Source of the DNA: Siphonodentalium dalli
Taxonomy: Eukaryota > Mollusca > Scaphopoda > Gadilida > Siphonodentaliidae
Direction: 5' to 3'
Length of the DNA: 64,000 nucleotides
Assembly: GCA_032622095.1 (NCBI GenBank)
Contig: CP136061.1
Span: 4,086,505-4,150,504 of the forward strand
The notes beneath the pieces are model-generated. The model saw only the letters and a list, made by a program, of their open reading frames with translations, did no database searches and was not told the origin of the DNA. A program made the position numbers and the translations under genes. Positions 43,920-60,003 of this stretch are shown here, in pieces; the first letter of the stretch is position 1, and every line of letters begins with the position of its first letter.

Positions 43920-45110
43920 TTATCAATATGTCATCGTCCTTATGTGAGTCTTATAGGTATGTATTATCAATATGCCACCGTCCTTATGTGTGTCTTATAG
44001 GTATGTATTATCAATATGTCACCGTCCTTATGTGTGTCTTATAGGTATGTATTATCAATATGTCATCGTCCTTATGTGAGTCTTATAGGTATGTATTATC
44101 AATATGCCACCGTCCTTATGTGTGTCTTATAGGTATGTATTATCAATATGCCACCGTCCTTATGTGTGTCTTATAGGTATGTATTATCAATATGTCACCG
44201 TCCTTATGTGTGTCTTATAGGTATGTATTATCAATATGTCACCGTCCTTATGTGTGTCTTATAGGTATGTATTATCAATATGTCACCGTCCTTATGTGTG
44301 TCTTATAGGTATGTATTATCAATATGCCACCGTCCTTATGTGTGTCTTATAGGTATGTATTAGCAATATGCCACCGTCCTTATGTGTGTCTTATAGGTAT
44401 GTATTATCAATATGCCACCTTCCTTATGTGTGTCTTATAGGTATGTATTATCAATATGTCACCGTCCTTATGTGAGTCTTATAGGTATGTATTATCAATA
44501 TGTCACCGTCCTTATGTGTGTCTTATAGGTATGTATTATCAATATGTCACCGTCCTTATGTGTGTCTTATAGGTATGTATTATCAATATGTCACCGTCCT
44601 TATGTGAGTCTTATAGGTATGTATTATCAATATGTCACCGTCCTTATGTCAGTCTTATAGGTATGTATTATCAATATGTCACCGTCCTTATGTGTGTCTT
44701 ATAGGTATGTATTATCAATATGTCACCGTCCTTATGTCAGTCTTATAGGTATGTATTATCAATATGTCACCGTCCTTATGTGTGTCTTATAGGTATGTAT
44801 TATCAATATGTCACCGTCCTTATGTCAGTCTTATAGGTATGTATTATCAATATGTCACCGTCCTTATGTGTGTCTTATAGGTATGTATTATCAATATGTC
44901 ACCGTCCTTATGTCAGTCTTATAGGTATGTATTATCAATATGTCATCGTCCTTATGTGAGTCTTATAGGTATGTATTATCAATATGCCACCGTCCTTATG
45001 TGTGTCTTATAGGTATGTATTATCAATATGTCACCGTCCTTATGTGTGTCTTATAGGTATGTATTATCAATATGTCATCGTCCTTATGTGAGTCTTATAG
45101 GTATGTATTA
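43920..45110. repeat. 1012-bp block duplication inside the 44-bp satellite
   Basis: The rare variant gtcatcg occurs at about 43931 and 44062 and again at about 44943 and 45074, both pairs shifted by 1012 bp (23 units), with the variant order around them repeated. Confidence 0.65.
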
Positions 45111-46741
45111 TCAATATGCCACCGTCCTTATGTGTGTCTTATAGGTATGTATTATCAATATGCCACCGTCCTTATGTGTGTCTTATAGGTATGTATTATC
45201 AATATGTCACCGTCCTTATGTGTGTCTTATAGGTATGTATTATCAATATGTCACCGTCCTTATGTGTGTCTTATAGGTATGTATTATCAATATGTCACCG
45301 TCCTTATGTGTGTCTTATAGGTATGTATTATCAATATGCCACCGTCCTTATGTGTGTCTTATAGGTATGTATTAGCAATATGCCACCGTCCTTATGTGTG
45401 TCTTATAGGTATGTATTAGCAATATGCCACCGTCCTTATGTGAGTCTTATAGGTATGCATTATCAATATGCCACCGTCCTTATGTCAGTCTTATAGGTAT
45501 GTATTATCAATATGTCACCGTCCTTATGTCAGTCTTATAGGTATGTATTATCAATATGTCACCGTCCTTATGTGTGTCTTATAGGTATGTATTATCAATA
45601 TGTCACCGTCCTTATGTCAGTCTTATAGGTATGTATTATCAATATGTCACCGTCCTTATGTCAGTCTTATAGGTATGTATTATCAATATGTCACCGTCCT
45701 TATGTCAGTCTTATAGGTATGTATTATCAATATGTCACCGTCCTTATGTCAGTCTTATAGGTATGTATTATCAATATGTCATCGTCCTTATGTGAGTCTT
45801 ATAGGTATGTATTATCAATATGTCACCGTCCTTATGTCAGTCTTATAGGTATGTATTATCAATATGTCACCGTCCTTATGTCAGTCTTATAGGTATGTAT
45901 TATCAATATGCCACCTTCCTTATGTGAGTCTTATAGGTATGTATTATCAATATGTCACCGTCCTTATGTGAGTCTTATAGGTATGTATTATCAATATCCA
46001 CCGTCCTTATGTGAGTCTTATAGGTATGTATTATCAATATGCCACCGTCCTTATGTCAGTCTTATAGGTATGTATTATCAATATGTCACCTTCCTTATGT
46101 GAGTCTTATAGGTATGTATTATCAATATGTCACCGTCCTTATGTGAGTCTTATAGGTATGTATTATCAATATCCACCGTCCTTATGTGAGTCTTATAGGT
46201 ATGTATTATCAATATGCCACCGTCCTTATGTGAGTCTTATAGGTATGTATTATCAATATGTCACCGTCCTCATGTGTGTCTTATAGGTATGTATTATCAA
46301 TATGCCACCGTCCTTATGTCAGTCTTATAGGTATGTATTATCAATATGTCACCGTCCTTATGTCAGTCTTATAGGTATGTATTATCAATATGTCACCGTC
46401 CTTATGTGAGTCTTATAGGTATGTATTATCAATATGTCACCGTCCTTATGTGTGTCTTATAGGTATGTATTATCAATATGTCACCGTCCTTATGTCAGTC
46501 TTATAGGTATGTATTATCAATATGTCACCTTCCTTATGTCAGTCTTATAGGTATGTATTATCAATATGTCACCGTCCTTATGTGTGTCTTATAGGTATGT
46601 ATTATCAATATGTCACCGTCCTTATGTCAGTCTTATAGGTATGTATTATCAATATGTCACCGTCCTTATGTGAGTCTTATAGGTATGTATTATCAATATG
46701 CCACCGTCCTTATGTGAGTCTTATAGGTATGTATTATCAAT

Positions 46742-48147
46742 ATGTCACCGTCCTTATGTGAGTCTTATAGGTATGTATTATCAATATGTCACCGGCCTTA
46801 TGTGAGTCTTATAGGTATGTATTATCAATATCCACCGACCTTATGTGAGTCTTATAGGTATGTATTATCAATATGCCACCTTCCTTATGTGAGTCTTATA
46901 TGTATGTATTATCAATATGTCACCGTCCTTATGTGAGTCTTATATGTATGTATTATCAATATGCCACCTTCCTTATGTGAGTCTTATAGGTATGTATTAT
47001 CAATATGTCACCGTCCTTATGTGTGTCTTATAGGTATGTATTATCAATATGTCACCGTCCTTATGTCAGTCTTATAGGTATGTATTATCAATATGTCACC
47101 GTCCTTATGTGAGTCTTATAGGTATGTATTATCAATATGTCACCGTCCTTATGTGAGTCTTATAGGTATGTATTATCAATATGTCACCGTCCTTATGTGA
47201 GTCTTATAGGTATGTATTATCAATATGTCACCTTCCTTATGTCAGTCTTATAGGTATGTATTATCAATATGTCACCGTCCTTATGTGTGTCTTATAGGTA
47301 TGTATTATCAATATGTCACCGTCCTTATGTCAGTCTTATAGGTATGTATTATCAATATGTCACCGTCCTTATGTGAGTCTTATAGGTATGTATTATCAAT
47401 ATGCCACCGTCCTTATGTGAGTCTTATAGGTATGTATTATCAATATGTCACCGTCCTTATGTGAGTCTTATAGGTATGTATTATCAATATGTCACCGGCC
47501 TTATGTGAGTCTTATAGGTATGTATTATCAATATCCACCGACCTTATGTGAGTCTTATAGGTATGTATTATCAATATGCCACCTTCCTTATGTGAGTCTT
47601 ATATGTATGTATTATCAATATGTCACCGTCCTTATGTGAGTCTTATATGTATGTATTATCAATATGCCACCTTCCTTATGTGAGTCTTATAGGTATGTAT
47701 TATCAATATGTCACCGTCCTTATGTGTGTCTTATAGGTATGTATTATCAATATGTCACCGTCCTTATGTCAGTCTTATAGGTATGTATTATCAATATGTC
47801 ACCGTCCTTATGTGAGTCTTATAGGTATGTATTATCAATATGTCACCGTCCTTATGTGAGTCTTATAGGTATGTATTATCAATATGTCACCGTCCTTATG
47901 TGTGTCTTATAGGTATGTATTATCAATATGTCACCGTCCTTATGTCAGTCTTATAGGTATGTATTATCAATATGTCACCTTCCTTATGTCAGTCTTATAG
48001 GTATGTATTATCAATATGTCACCGTCCTTATGTGAGTCTTATAGGTATGTATTATCAATATGTCACCGTCCTTATGTGAGTCTTATAGGTATGTATTATC
48101 AATATGCCACCGTCCTTATGTGAGTCTTATAGGTATGTATTATCAAT
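46742..48147. repeat. 703-bp block duplication inside the 44-bp satellite
   Basis: The runs starting at 46742 and 47445 match unit by unit at first, including rare variants ccggcc, atccaccgacc and ttatatgta twice. 703 is 16 units minus one base, accounted for by one 43-bp unit. Order diverges slightly toward the end of the blocks. Confidence 0.7.
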
Positions 48148-51100
48148 ATGTCACCGTCCTTATGTGAGTCTTATAGGTATGTATTATCAATATGTCACCG
48201 TCCTTATGTGTGTCTTATAGGTATGTATTATCAATATGCACCGTCCTTATGTCAGTCTTATAGGTATGTATTATCAATATGTCACCGTCCTTATGTGAGT
48301 CTTATAGGTATGTATTATCAATATGTCACCGTCCTTATGTGAGTCTTATAGGTATGTATTATCAATATGTCACCGTCCTTATGTCAGTCTTATAGGTATG
48401 TATTATCAATATGTCACCGTCCTTATGTGAGTCTTATAGGTATGTATTATCAATATGTCACCGTCCTTATGTGTGTCTTATAGGTATGTATTATCAATAT
48501 GTCACCGTCCTTATGTCAGTCTTATAGGTATGTATTATCAATATGTCACCGTCCTTATGTGAGTCTTATAGGTATGTATTATCAATATGTCACCGTCCTT
48601 ATGTGAGTCTTATAGGTATGTATTATCAATATGTCACCGTCCTTATGTCAGTCTTATAGGTATGTATTATCAATATGTCACCGTCCTTATGTCAGTCTTA
48701 TAGGTATGTATTATCAATATGTCACCGTCCTTATGTCAGTCTTATAGGTATGCATTATCAATATGTCACCGTCCTTATGTGAGTCTTATAGGTATGTATT
48801 ATCAATATGTCACCGTCCTTATGTCAGTCTTATAGGTATGGATTATCAATATGTCACCGTCCTTATGTCAGTCTTATAGGTATGTATTATCAATATGTCA
48901 CCGTCCTTATGTGAGTCTTATAGGTATGTATTATCAATATGTCACCGTCCTTATGTGAGTCTTATAGGTATGTATTATCAATATGCCACCGTCCTTATGT
49001 CAGTCTTATAGGTATGTATTAGCAATATGTCACCGTCCTTATGTCAGTCTTATATGTATGCATTATCAATATGTCACCGTCCTTATGTCAGTCTTATAGG
49101 TATGTATTATCAATATGTCACCTTCCTTATGTGAGTCTTATAGGTATGTATTATCAATATGTCACCTTCCTTATGTGTGTCCTATAGGTATGTATTATCA
49201 ATATACACCTTCCTTATGTGTGTCCTATAGGTATGTATTATCAATATGTCACCGTCCTTATGTGAGTCTTATAGGTATGTATTATCAATATGTCACCGTC
49301 CTTATGTGAGTCTTATAGGTATGTATTATCAATATGTCACCGTCCTTATGTGTGTCTTATAGGTATGTATTATCAATATGCCACCGTCCTTATGTGTGTC
49401 TTATAGGTATGTATTATCAATATGCCACCGTCCTTATGTGTGTCTTATAGGTATACATTATCAATATGTCACCTTCCTTATGTCAGTCTTATAGGTATGT
49501 ATTATCAATATGTCACCTTCCTTATGTCAGTCTTATAGGTATGTATTATCAATATGCCACCGTCCTTATGTCAGTCTTATAGGTATGCATTATCAATATG
49601 CCACCGTCCTTATGTGTGTCTTATAGGTATGTATTATCAATATGTCACCGTCCTTATGTGAGTCTTATAGGTATGTATTATCAATATACACCTTCCTTAT
49701 GTGTGTCTTATAGGTATGTATTATCAATATGCCACCGTCCTTATGTGAGTCTTATAGGTATGTATTATCAATATGTCACCGTCCTTATGTCAGTCTTATA
49801 GGTATGTATTATCAATATGTCACCGTCCTTATGTGAGTCTTATAGGTATGTATTATCAATATGTCACCGTCCTTATGTGTGTCTTATAGGTATGTATTAT
49901 CAATATGTCACCGTCCTTATGTGAGTCTTATAGGTATGTATTATCAATATGTCACCGTCCTTATGTGAGTCTTATAGGTATGTATTATCAATATGCCACC
50001 GTCCTTATGTGTGTCTTATAGGTATGTATTATCAATATGTCACCGTCCTTATGTCAGTCTTATAGGTATGTATTATCAATATGCCACCGTCCTTATGTGA
50101 GTCTTATAGGTATGTATTATCAATATGTCACCGTCCTTATGTCAGTCTTATAGGTATGTATTATCAATATACACCGTCCTTATGTGTGTCTTATAGGTAT
50201 GTATTATCAATATGCCACCGTCCTTATGTCTGTCTTATAGGTATGTATTATCAATATGTCACCGTCCTTATGTCAGTCTTATAGGTATGTATTATCAATA
50301 TGTCACCTTCCTTATGTGAGTCTTATAGGTATGTATTATCAATATGCCACCGTCCTTATGTCTGTCTTATAGGTATGTATTATCAATATGTCACCGTCCT
50401 TATGTCAGTCTTATAGGTATGTATTATCAATATGTCACCGTCCTTATGTGTGTCTTATAGGTATGTATTATCAATATGTCACCGTCCTTATGTCAGTCTT
50501 ATAGGTATGTATTATCAATATGCCACCGTCCTTATGTCTGTCTTATAGGTATGTATTATCAATATGTCACCGTCCTTATGTGAGTCTTATAGGTATGTAT
50601 TATCAATATGTCACCGTCCTTATGTCAGTCTTATAGGTATGTATTATCAATATGTCACCGTCCTTATGTGAGTCCTATAGGTATGTATTATCAATATCCA
50701 CCGTCCTTATGTGTGTCTTATAGGTATGTATTATCAATATGCCACCGTCCTTATGTGAGTCTTATAGGTATGTATTATCAATATGTCACCGGCCTTATGT
50801 CAGTCTTATAGGTATGTATTATCAATATGTCACCGTCCTTATGTGAGTCTTATAGGTATGTATTATCAATATGTCACCGTCCTTATGTGAGTCTTATAGG
50901 TATACATTATCAATATGTCACCGGCCTTATGTCAGTCTTATAGGTATGTATTATCAATATGTCACCGTCCTTATGTGAGTCTTATAGGTATGTATTATCA
51001 ATATGTCACCGTCCTTATGTGAGTCTTATAGGTATGTATTATCAATATGCCACCGTCCTTATGTCTGTCTTATAGGTATGTATTATCAATATGCCACCTT

Positions 51101-54100
51101 CCTTATGTCAGTCTTATAGGTATGTATTATCAATATGTCACCGTCCTTATGTGAGTCTTATAGGTATACATTATCAATATGTCACCTTCCTTATGTGAGT
51201 CTTATAGGTATGTATTATCAATATGTCACCGGCCTTATGTGAGTCTTATAGGTATGTATTATCAATATGTCACCTTCCTTATGTGAGTCTTATAGGTATG
51301 TATTATCAATATGTCACCGGCCTTATGTGAGTCTTATAGGTATGTATTATCAATATGCCACCGTCCTTATGTCAGTCTTATAGGTATGTATTATCAATAT
51401 GCCACCGTCCTTATGTCTGTCTTATAGGTATGTATTATCAATATGTCACCTTCCTTATGTGAGTCTTATAGGTATGTATTATCAATATGTCACCTTCCTT
51501 ATGTGAGTCTTATAGGTATGTATTATCAATATGCCACCGTCCTTATGTGAGTCTTATAGGTATGTATTATCAATATCCACCGTCCTTATGTCAGTCTTAT
51601 AGGTATGTATTATCAATATGTCACCTTCCTTATGTGAGTCTTATAGGTATGCATTATAAATATGTCACCTTCCTTATGTCAGTCTTATAGGTATGTATTA
51701 TCAATATCCACCGTCCTTATGTGTGTCTTATAGGTATGTATTATCAATATGCCACCGTCCTTATGTCAGTCTTATAGGTATGTATTATCAATATGTCACC
51801 GTCCTTATGTCAGTCTTATAGGTATGTATTATCAATATGCCACCTTCCTTATGTGAGTCTTATAGGTATGTATTATCAATATGTCACCGTCCTTATGTGT
51901 GTCTTATAGGTATGTATTATCAATATGTCACCTTCCTTATGTGAGTCTTATAGGTATGTATTATCAATATGTCACCGTCCTTATGTGTGTCTTATAGGTA
52001 TGTATTATCAATATGTCACCGTCCTTATGTCAGTCTTATAGGTATGTATTATCAATATGTCACCGTCCTTATGTCAGTCTTATAGGTATGCATTATCAAT
52101 ATGTCACCGTCCTTATGTCAGTCTTATAGGTATGTATTATCAATATCCACCGTCCTTATGTGAGTCTTATAGGTATGTATTATCAATATGCCACCTTCCT
52201 TATGTCAGTCTTATAGGTATGTATTATCAATATGCCACCGTCCTTATGTGTGTCTTATAGGTATGTATTATCAATATGTCACCGTCCTTATGTGAGTCTT
52301 ATAGGTATGTATTATCAATATGCCACCGTCCTTATGTGTGTCTTATATGTATGTATTATCAATATGTCACCGTCCTTATGTGTGTCTTATATGTATGTAT
52401 TATCAATATGCCACCGTCCTTATGTGAGTCTTATAGGTATGTATTATCAATATGTCACCGTCCTTATGTGAGTCTTATAGGTATGTATTATCAATATACA
52501 CCGTCCTTATGTCAGTCTTATAGGTATGTATTATCAATATGTCACCGTCCTTATGTCAGTCTTATAGGTATGTATTATCAATATGTCACCGTCCTTATGT
52601 GTGTCTTATATGTATGTATTATCAATATGTCACCGTCCTTATGTGTGTCTTATATGTATGTATTATCAATATGTCACCGTCCTTATGTGTGTCTTATATG
52701 TATGTATTATCAATATGCCACCGTCCTTATGTGAGTCTTATAGGTATGTATTATCAATATGCCACCGTCCTTATGTGTGTCTTATAGGTATGCATTATCA
52801 ATATGTCACCGTCCTTATGTGAGTCTTATAGGTATGTATTATCAATATGCCACCGTCCTTATGTGTGTCTTATAGGTATGTATTATCAATATGTCACCGT
52901 CCTTATGTCAGTCTTATAGGTATGTATTATCAATATCCACCGTCCTTATGTGAGTCTTATAGGTATGTATTATCAATATGCCACCTTCCTTATGTGTGTC
53001 TTATAGGTATGTATTATCAATATGTCACCGTCCTTATGTCAGTCTTATAGGTATGTATTATCAATATCCACCGTCCTTATGTGAGTCTTATAGGTATGTA
53101 TTATCAATATGCCACCGTCCTTATGTGAGTCTTATAGGTATGTATTATCAATATCCACCGTCCTTATGTCAGTCTTATAGGTATGTATTATCAATATGCA
53201 CCGTCCTTATGTGAGTCTTATAGGTATGTATTATCAATATGTCACCGTCCTTATGTGAGTCTTATAGGTATGTATTATCAATATCCACCGTCCTTATGTG
53301 AGTCTTATAGGTATGTATTATCAATATGTCACCGTCCTTATGTGAGTCTTATAGGTATGTATTATCAATATGCCACCGTCCTTATGTCTGTCTTATAGGT
53401 ATGTATTATCAATATGCCACCGTCCTTATGTCAGTCTTATAGGTATGTATTATCAATATGTCACCGTCCTTATGTCAGTATTATAGGTATGTATTATCAA
53501 TATGTCACCGTCCTTATGTGAGTCTTATAGGTATGTATTATCAATATGTCACCGTCCTTATGTGAGTCTTATAGGTATGTATTATCAATATGCCACCTTC
53601 CTTATGTGTGTCTTATAGGTATACATTATCAATATACACCGTCCTTATGTGTGTCTTATAGGTATGTATTATCAATATGTCACCGTCCTTATGTGTGTCT
53701 TATAGGTATGTATTATCAATATGTCACCGTCCTTATGTGTGTCTTATAGGTATGTATTATCAATATCCACCGTCCTTATGTCAGTCTTATAGGTATGTAT
53801 TATCAATATGCCACCTTCCTTATGTCAGTCTTATAGGTATGTATTATCAATATGTCACCGTCCTTATGTGAGTCTTATAGGTATGTATTATCAATATGTC
53901 ACCGTCCTTATGTGTGTCTTATAGGTATGTATTATCAATATGTCACCGTCCTTATGTGAGTCTTATAGGTATGTATTATCAATATGTCACCGTCCTTATG
54001 TCAGTCTTATAGGTATGTATTATCAATATGTCACCGTCCTTATGTCAGTCTTATAGGTATGTATTATCAATATGTCACCGTCCTTATGTGAGTCTTATAG

Positions 54101-54279
54101 GTATGTATTATCAATATGCCACCTTCCTTATGTGAGTCTTATAGGTATGTATTATCAATATGTCACCGTCCTTATGTGAGTCTTATAGGTATGTATTATC
54201 AATATGTCACCGTCCTTATGTCAGTCTTATAGGTATGTATTATCAATATGTCACCGTCCTTATGTGAGTCTTATAGGTA

Positions 54280-55340
54280 TGTATTATCAATATGCCACCT
54301 TCCTTATGTGAGTCTTATAGGTATGTATTATCAATATGTCACCGTCCTTATGTCAGTCTTATAGGTATGTATTATCAATATGCCACCTTCCTTATGTGAG
54401 TCTTATAGGTATGTATTATCAATATGTCACCGTCCTTATGTCAGTCTTATAGGTATGTATTATCAATATGCCACCTTCCTTATGTGAGTCTTATAGGTAT
54501 GTATTATCAATATGTCACCGTCCTTATGTGTGTCTTATAGGTATGTATTATCAATATGCCACCTTCCTTATGTGAGTCTTATAGGTATGTATTATCAATA
54601 TGTCACCGTCCTTATGTCAGTCTTATAGGTATGTATTATCAATATGCCACCTTCCTTATGTGAGTCTTATAGGTATGTATTATCAATATGTCACCGTCCT
54701 TATGTGTGTCTTATAGGTATGTATTATCAATATGCCACCTTCCTTATGTGAGTCTTATAGGTATGTATTATCAATATGTCACCGTCCTTATGTCAGTCTT
54801 ATAGGTATGTATTATCAATATGTCACCGTCCTTATGTGTGTCTTATAGGTATGTATTATCAATATGCCACCTTCCTTATGTGAGTCTTATAGGTATGTAT
54901 TATCAATATGTCACCGTCCTTATGTCAGTCTTATAGGTATGTATTATCAATATGCCACCGTCCTTATGTGAGTCTTATAGGTATGTATTATCAATATGCC
55001 ACCTTCCTTATGTGAGTCTTATAGGTATGTATTATCAATATGCCACCTTCCTTATGTGAGTCTTATAGGTATGTATTATCAATATGTCACCGTCCTTATG
55101 TCAGTCTTATAGGTATGTATTATCAATATGTCACCGTCCTTATGTGTGTCTTATAGGTATGTATTATCAATATGCCACCTTCCTTATGTGAGTCTTATAG
55201 GTATGTATTATCAATATGTCACCGTCCTTATGTCAGTCTTATAGGTATGTATTATCAATATGTCACCGTCCTTATGTGTGTCTTATAGGTATGTATTATC
55301 AATATGCCACCTTCCTTATGTGAGTCTTATAGGTATGTAT
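54280..55340. repeat. Dimeric (88-bp) zone in the 44-bp satellite
   Basis: Units of type gccaccttcc...gtgag alternate with type gtcaccgtcc...gtcag or gtgtg for many repeats, giving a local 88-bp period. Confidence 0.6.
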
Positions 55341-58300
55341 TATCAATATGTCACCGTCCTTATGTCAGTCTTATAGGTATGTATTATCAATATGCCACCG
55401 TCCTTATGTGAGTCTTATAGGTATGTATTATCAATATGCACCGTCCTTATGTGAGTCTTATAGGTATGCATTATCAATATGTCACCGTCCTTATGTGAGT
55501 CTTATAGGTATGTATTATCAATATGTCACCGTCCTTATGTGAGTCTTATAGGTATGTATTATCAATATGTCACCGTCCTTACGTGAGTCTTATAGGTATG
55601 TATTATCAATATGTCACCTTCCTTATGTGAGTCTTATAGGTATGTATTATCAATATGTCACCTTCCTTATGTCAGTCTTATAGGTATGCATTATCAATAT
55701 GTCACCTTCCTTATGTGAGTCTTATAGGTATGTATTATCAATATGTCACCTTCCTTATGTGAGTCTTATAGGTATGTATTATCAATATGTCACCGTCCTT
55801 ATGTGAGTCTTATAGGTATGTATTATCAATATGTCACCTTCCTTATGTGAGTCTTATAGGTATGTATTATCAATATGTCACCGTCCTTATGTCAGTCTTA
55901 TAGGTATGTATTATCAATATGTCACCGTCCTTATGTGAGTCTTATAGGTATGTATTATCAATATGTCACCGTCCTTATGTCAGTCTTATAGGTATGTATT
56001 ATCAATATGTCACCGTCCTTATGTGTGTCTTATAGGTATGTATTATCAATATGTCACCGTCCTTATGTCAGTCTTATAGGTATGTATTATCAATATCCAC
56101 CGTCCTTATGTCAGTCTTATAGGTATGTATTATCAATATGTCACCGTCCTTATGTGAGTCTTATAGGTATGTATTATCAATATGTCACCTTCCTTATGTC
56201 AGTCTTATAGGTATGCATTATCAATATGTCACCGTCCTTATGTGTGTCTTATAGGTATGTATTATCAATATCCACCGTCCTTATGTCAGTCTTATAGGTA
56301 TGTATTATCAATATGTCACCGTCCTTATGTGAGTCTTATAGGTATGTATTATCAATATGTCACCGTCCTTATGTGAGTCTTATAGGTATGTATTATCAAT
56401 ATGCCACCGTCCTTATGTCAGTCTTATAGGTATGTATTATCAATATGTCACCGTCCTTATGTGTGTCTTATAGGTATGTATTATCAATATGTCACCTTCC
56501 TTATGTGAGTCTTATAGGTATGTATTATCAATATGTCACCGTCCTTATGTGAGTCTTATAGGTATGTATTATCAATATGTCACCTTCCTTATGTGAGTCT
56601 TATAGGTATGTATTATCAATATGTCACCGTCCTTATGTGAGTCTTATAGGTATGTATTATCAATATGTCACCTTCCTTATGTGAGTCTTATAGGTATACA
56701 TTATCAATATGTCACCTTCCTTATGTGAGTCTTATAGGTATGTATTATCAATATGTCACCGTCCTTATGTCAGTCTTATAGGTATGTATTATCAATATGT
56801 CACCGTCCTTATGTGAGTCTTATAGGTATGTATTATCAATATGCCACCGTCCTTATGTCAGTCTTATAGGTATGTATTATCAATATGTCACCTTCCTTAT
56901 GTGAGTCTTATAGGTATACATTATCAATATGCCACCGTCCTTATGTGTGTCTTATAGGTATGTATTATCAATATGTCACCGTCCTTATGTCAGTCTTATA
57001 GGTATGTATTATCAATATGTCACCGTCCTTATGTGAGTCTTATAGGTATGTATTATCAATATGCCACCGTCCTTATGTCAGTCTTATAGGTATGTATTAT
57101 CAATATACACCGTCCTTATGTCAGTCTTATAGGTATGTATTATCAATATGTCACCGTCCTTATGTGAGTCTTATAGGTATGTATTATCAATATGCCACCG
57201 TCCTTATGTGTGTCTTATAGGTATGTATTATCAATATGTCACCGTCCTTATGTGAGTCTTATAGGTATGCATTATCAATATGTCACCTTCCTTATGTGAG
57301 TCTTATAGGTATGTATTATCAATATGTCACCGTCCTTATGTCAGTCTTATAGGTATGCATTATCAATATGTCACCTTCCTTATGTGAGTCTTATAGTTAT
57401 GTATTATCAATATGTCACCGTCCTTATGTGTGTCTTATAGGTATGTATTATCAATATGTCACCTTCCTTATGTGAGTCCTATAGGTATGTATTATCAATA
57501 TGTCACCGTCCTTATGTGAGTCTTATAGGTATGTATTATCAATATGTCACCGTCCTTATGTGAGTCTTATAGGTATGTATTATCAATATGTCACCGTCCT
57601 TATGTGTGTCTTATAGGTATGTATTATCAATATGCCACCTTCCTTATGTGTGTCTTATAGGTATGTATTATCAATATGTCACCTTCCTTATGTGAGTCTT
57701 ATAGGTATGCATTATCAATATGTCACCGTCCTTATGTCAGTCTTATAGGTATGTATTATCAATATGTCACCGTCCTTATGTGTGTCTTATAGGTATGTAT
57801 TATCAATATGTCACCGTCCTTATGTGAGTCTTATAGGTATGTATTATCAATATGTCACCGTCCTTATGTGAGTCTTATAGGTATGTATTATCAATATGTC
57901 ACCGTCCTTATGTGAGTCTTATAGGTATGTATTATCAATATCCACCGTCCTTATGTGAGTCTTATAGGTATGTATTATCAATATGTCACCGTCCTTATGT
58001 GAGTCTTATAGGTATGTATTATCAATATGTCACCGTCCTTATGTGTGTCTTATAGGTATGTATTATCAATATGCCACCTTCCTTATGTGTGTCTTATAGG
58101 TATGTATTATCAATATGTCACCTTCCTTATGTGAGTCTTATAGGTATGCATTATCAATATGCCACCGTCCTTATGTCAGTCTTATAGGTATGTATTATCA
58201 ATATGTCACCGTCCTTATGTGTGTCTTATAGGTATGTATTATCAATATGCCACCTTCCTTATGTGTGTCTTATAGGTATGTATTATCAATATGCCACCTT

Positions 58301-60003
58301 CCTTATGTGTGTCTTATAGGTATGTATTATCAATATGTCACCTTCCTTATGTGTGTCTTATAGGTATGTATTATCAATATGTCACCGTCCTTATGTCAGT
58401 CTTATAGGTATGTATTATCAATATGTCACCGTCCTTATGTCAGTCTTATAGGTATGTATTATCAATATGTCACCGTCCTTATGTCAGTCTTATAGGTATG
58501 TATTATCAATATGTCACCGTCCTTATGTGTGTCTTATAGGTATGTATTATCAATATGTCACCGTCCTTATGTGAGTCTTATAGGTATGCATTATCAATAT
58601 GTCACCGTCCTTATGTCAGTCTTATAGGTATGTATTATCAATATGTCACCTTCCTTATGTCAGTCTTATAGGTATGTATTATCAATATGCCACCGTCCTT
58701 ATGTGAGTCTTATAGGTATGCATTATCAATATGTCACCGTCCTTATGTCAGTCTTATAGGTATGTATTATCAATATGTCACCTTCCTTATGTCAGTCTTA
58801 TAGGTATGTATTATCAATATGTCACCTTCCTTATGTGAGTCTTATAGGTATGTATTATCAATATGTCACCTTCCTTATGTCAGTCTTATAGGTATGTATT
58901 ATCAATATGTCACCTTCCTTATGTGAGTCTTATAGGTATGTATTATCAATATGCCACCTTCCTTATGTGAGTCCTATAGGTATGTATTATCAATATGTCA
59001 CCGTCCTTATGTCAGTCTTATAGGTATGTATTATCAATATGTCACCGTCCTTATGTGAGTCTTATATGTATGTATTATCAATATGTCACCGTCCTTATGT
59101 GAGTCTTATAGGTATGTATTATCAATATGTCACCGTCCTTATGTGAGTCTTATAGGTATGTATTATCAATATGTCACCGTCCTTATGTGAGTCTTATAGG
59201 TATGTATTATCAATATGTCACCTTCCTTATGTCAGTCTTATAGGTATGTATTATCAATATGTCACCGTCCTTATGTGAGTCTTATAGGTATGTATTATCA
59301 ATATGTCACCGTCCTTATGTGAGTCTTATAGGTATGTATTATCAATATGTCACCGTCCTTATGTGAGTCTTATAGGTATGTATTATCAATATGTCACCGT
59401 CCTTATGTGAGTCTTATAGGTATGTATTATCAATATGTCACCGGCCTTATGTCAGTCTTATAGGTATGTATTATCAATATGTCACCGTCCTTATGTGAGT
59501 CTTATAGGTATGTATTATCAATATGTCACCGGCCTTATGTCAGTCTTATAGGTATGTATTATCAATATACACCGTCCTTATGTGAGTCTTATAGGTATGT
59601 ATTATCAATATGTCACCTTCCTTATGTGTGTCTTATAGGTATGTATTATCAATATGTCACCGTCCTTATGTCAGTCTTATAGGTATGTATTATCAATATG
59701 CACCGTCCTTATGTGTGTCTTATAGGTATGTATTATCAATATCCACCGTCCTTATGTCAGTCTTATAGGTATGTATTATCAATATGCCACCGTCCTTATG
59801 TCAGTCTTATAGGTATGTATTATCAATATGCCACCGTCCTTATGTGTGTCTTATAGGTATGTATTATCAATATGTCACCGTCCTTATGTGAGTCTTATAG
59901 GTATACATTATCAATATGTCACCGTCCTTATGTGAGTCTTATAGGTATGTATTATCAATATGTCACCGTCCTTATGTCAGTCTTATAGGTATGTATTATC
60001 AAT

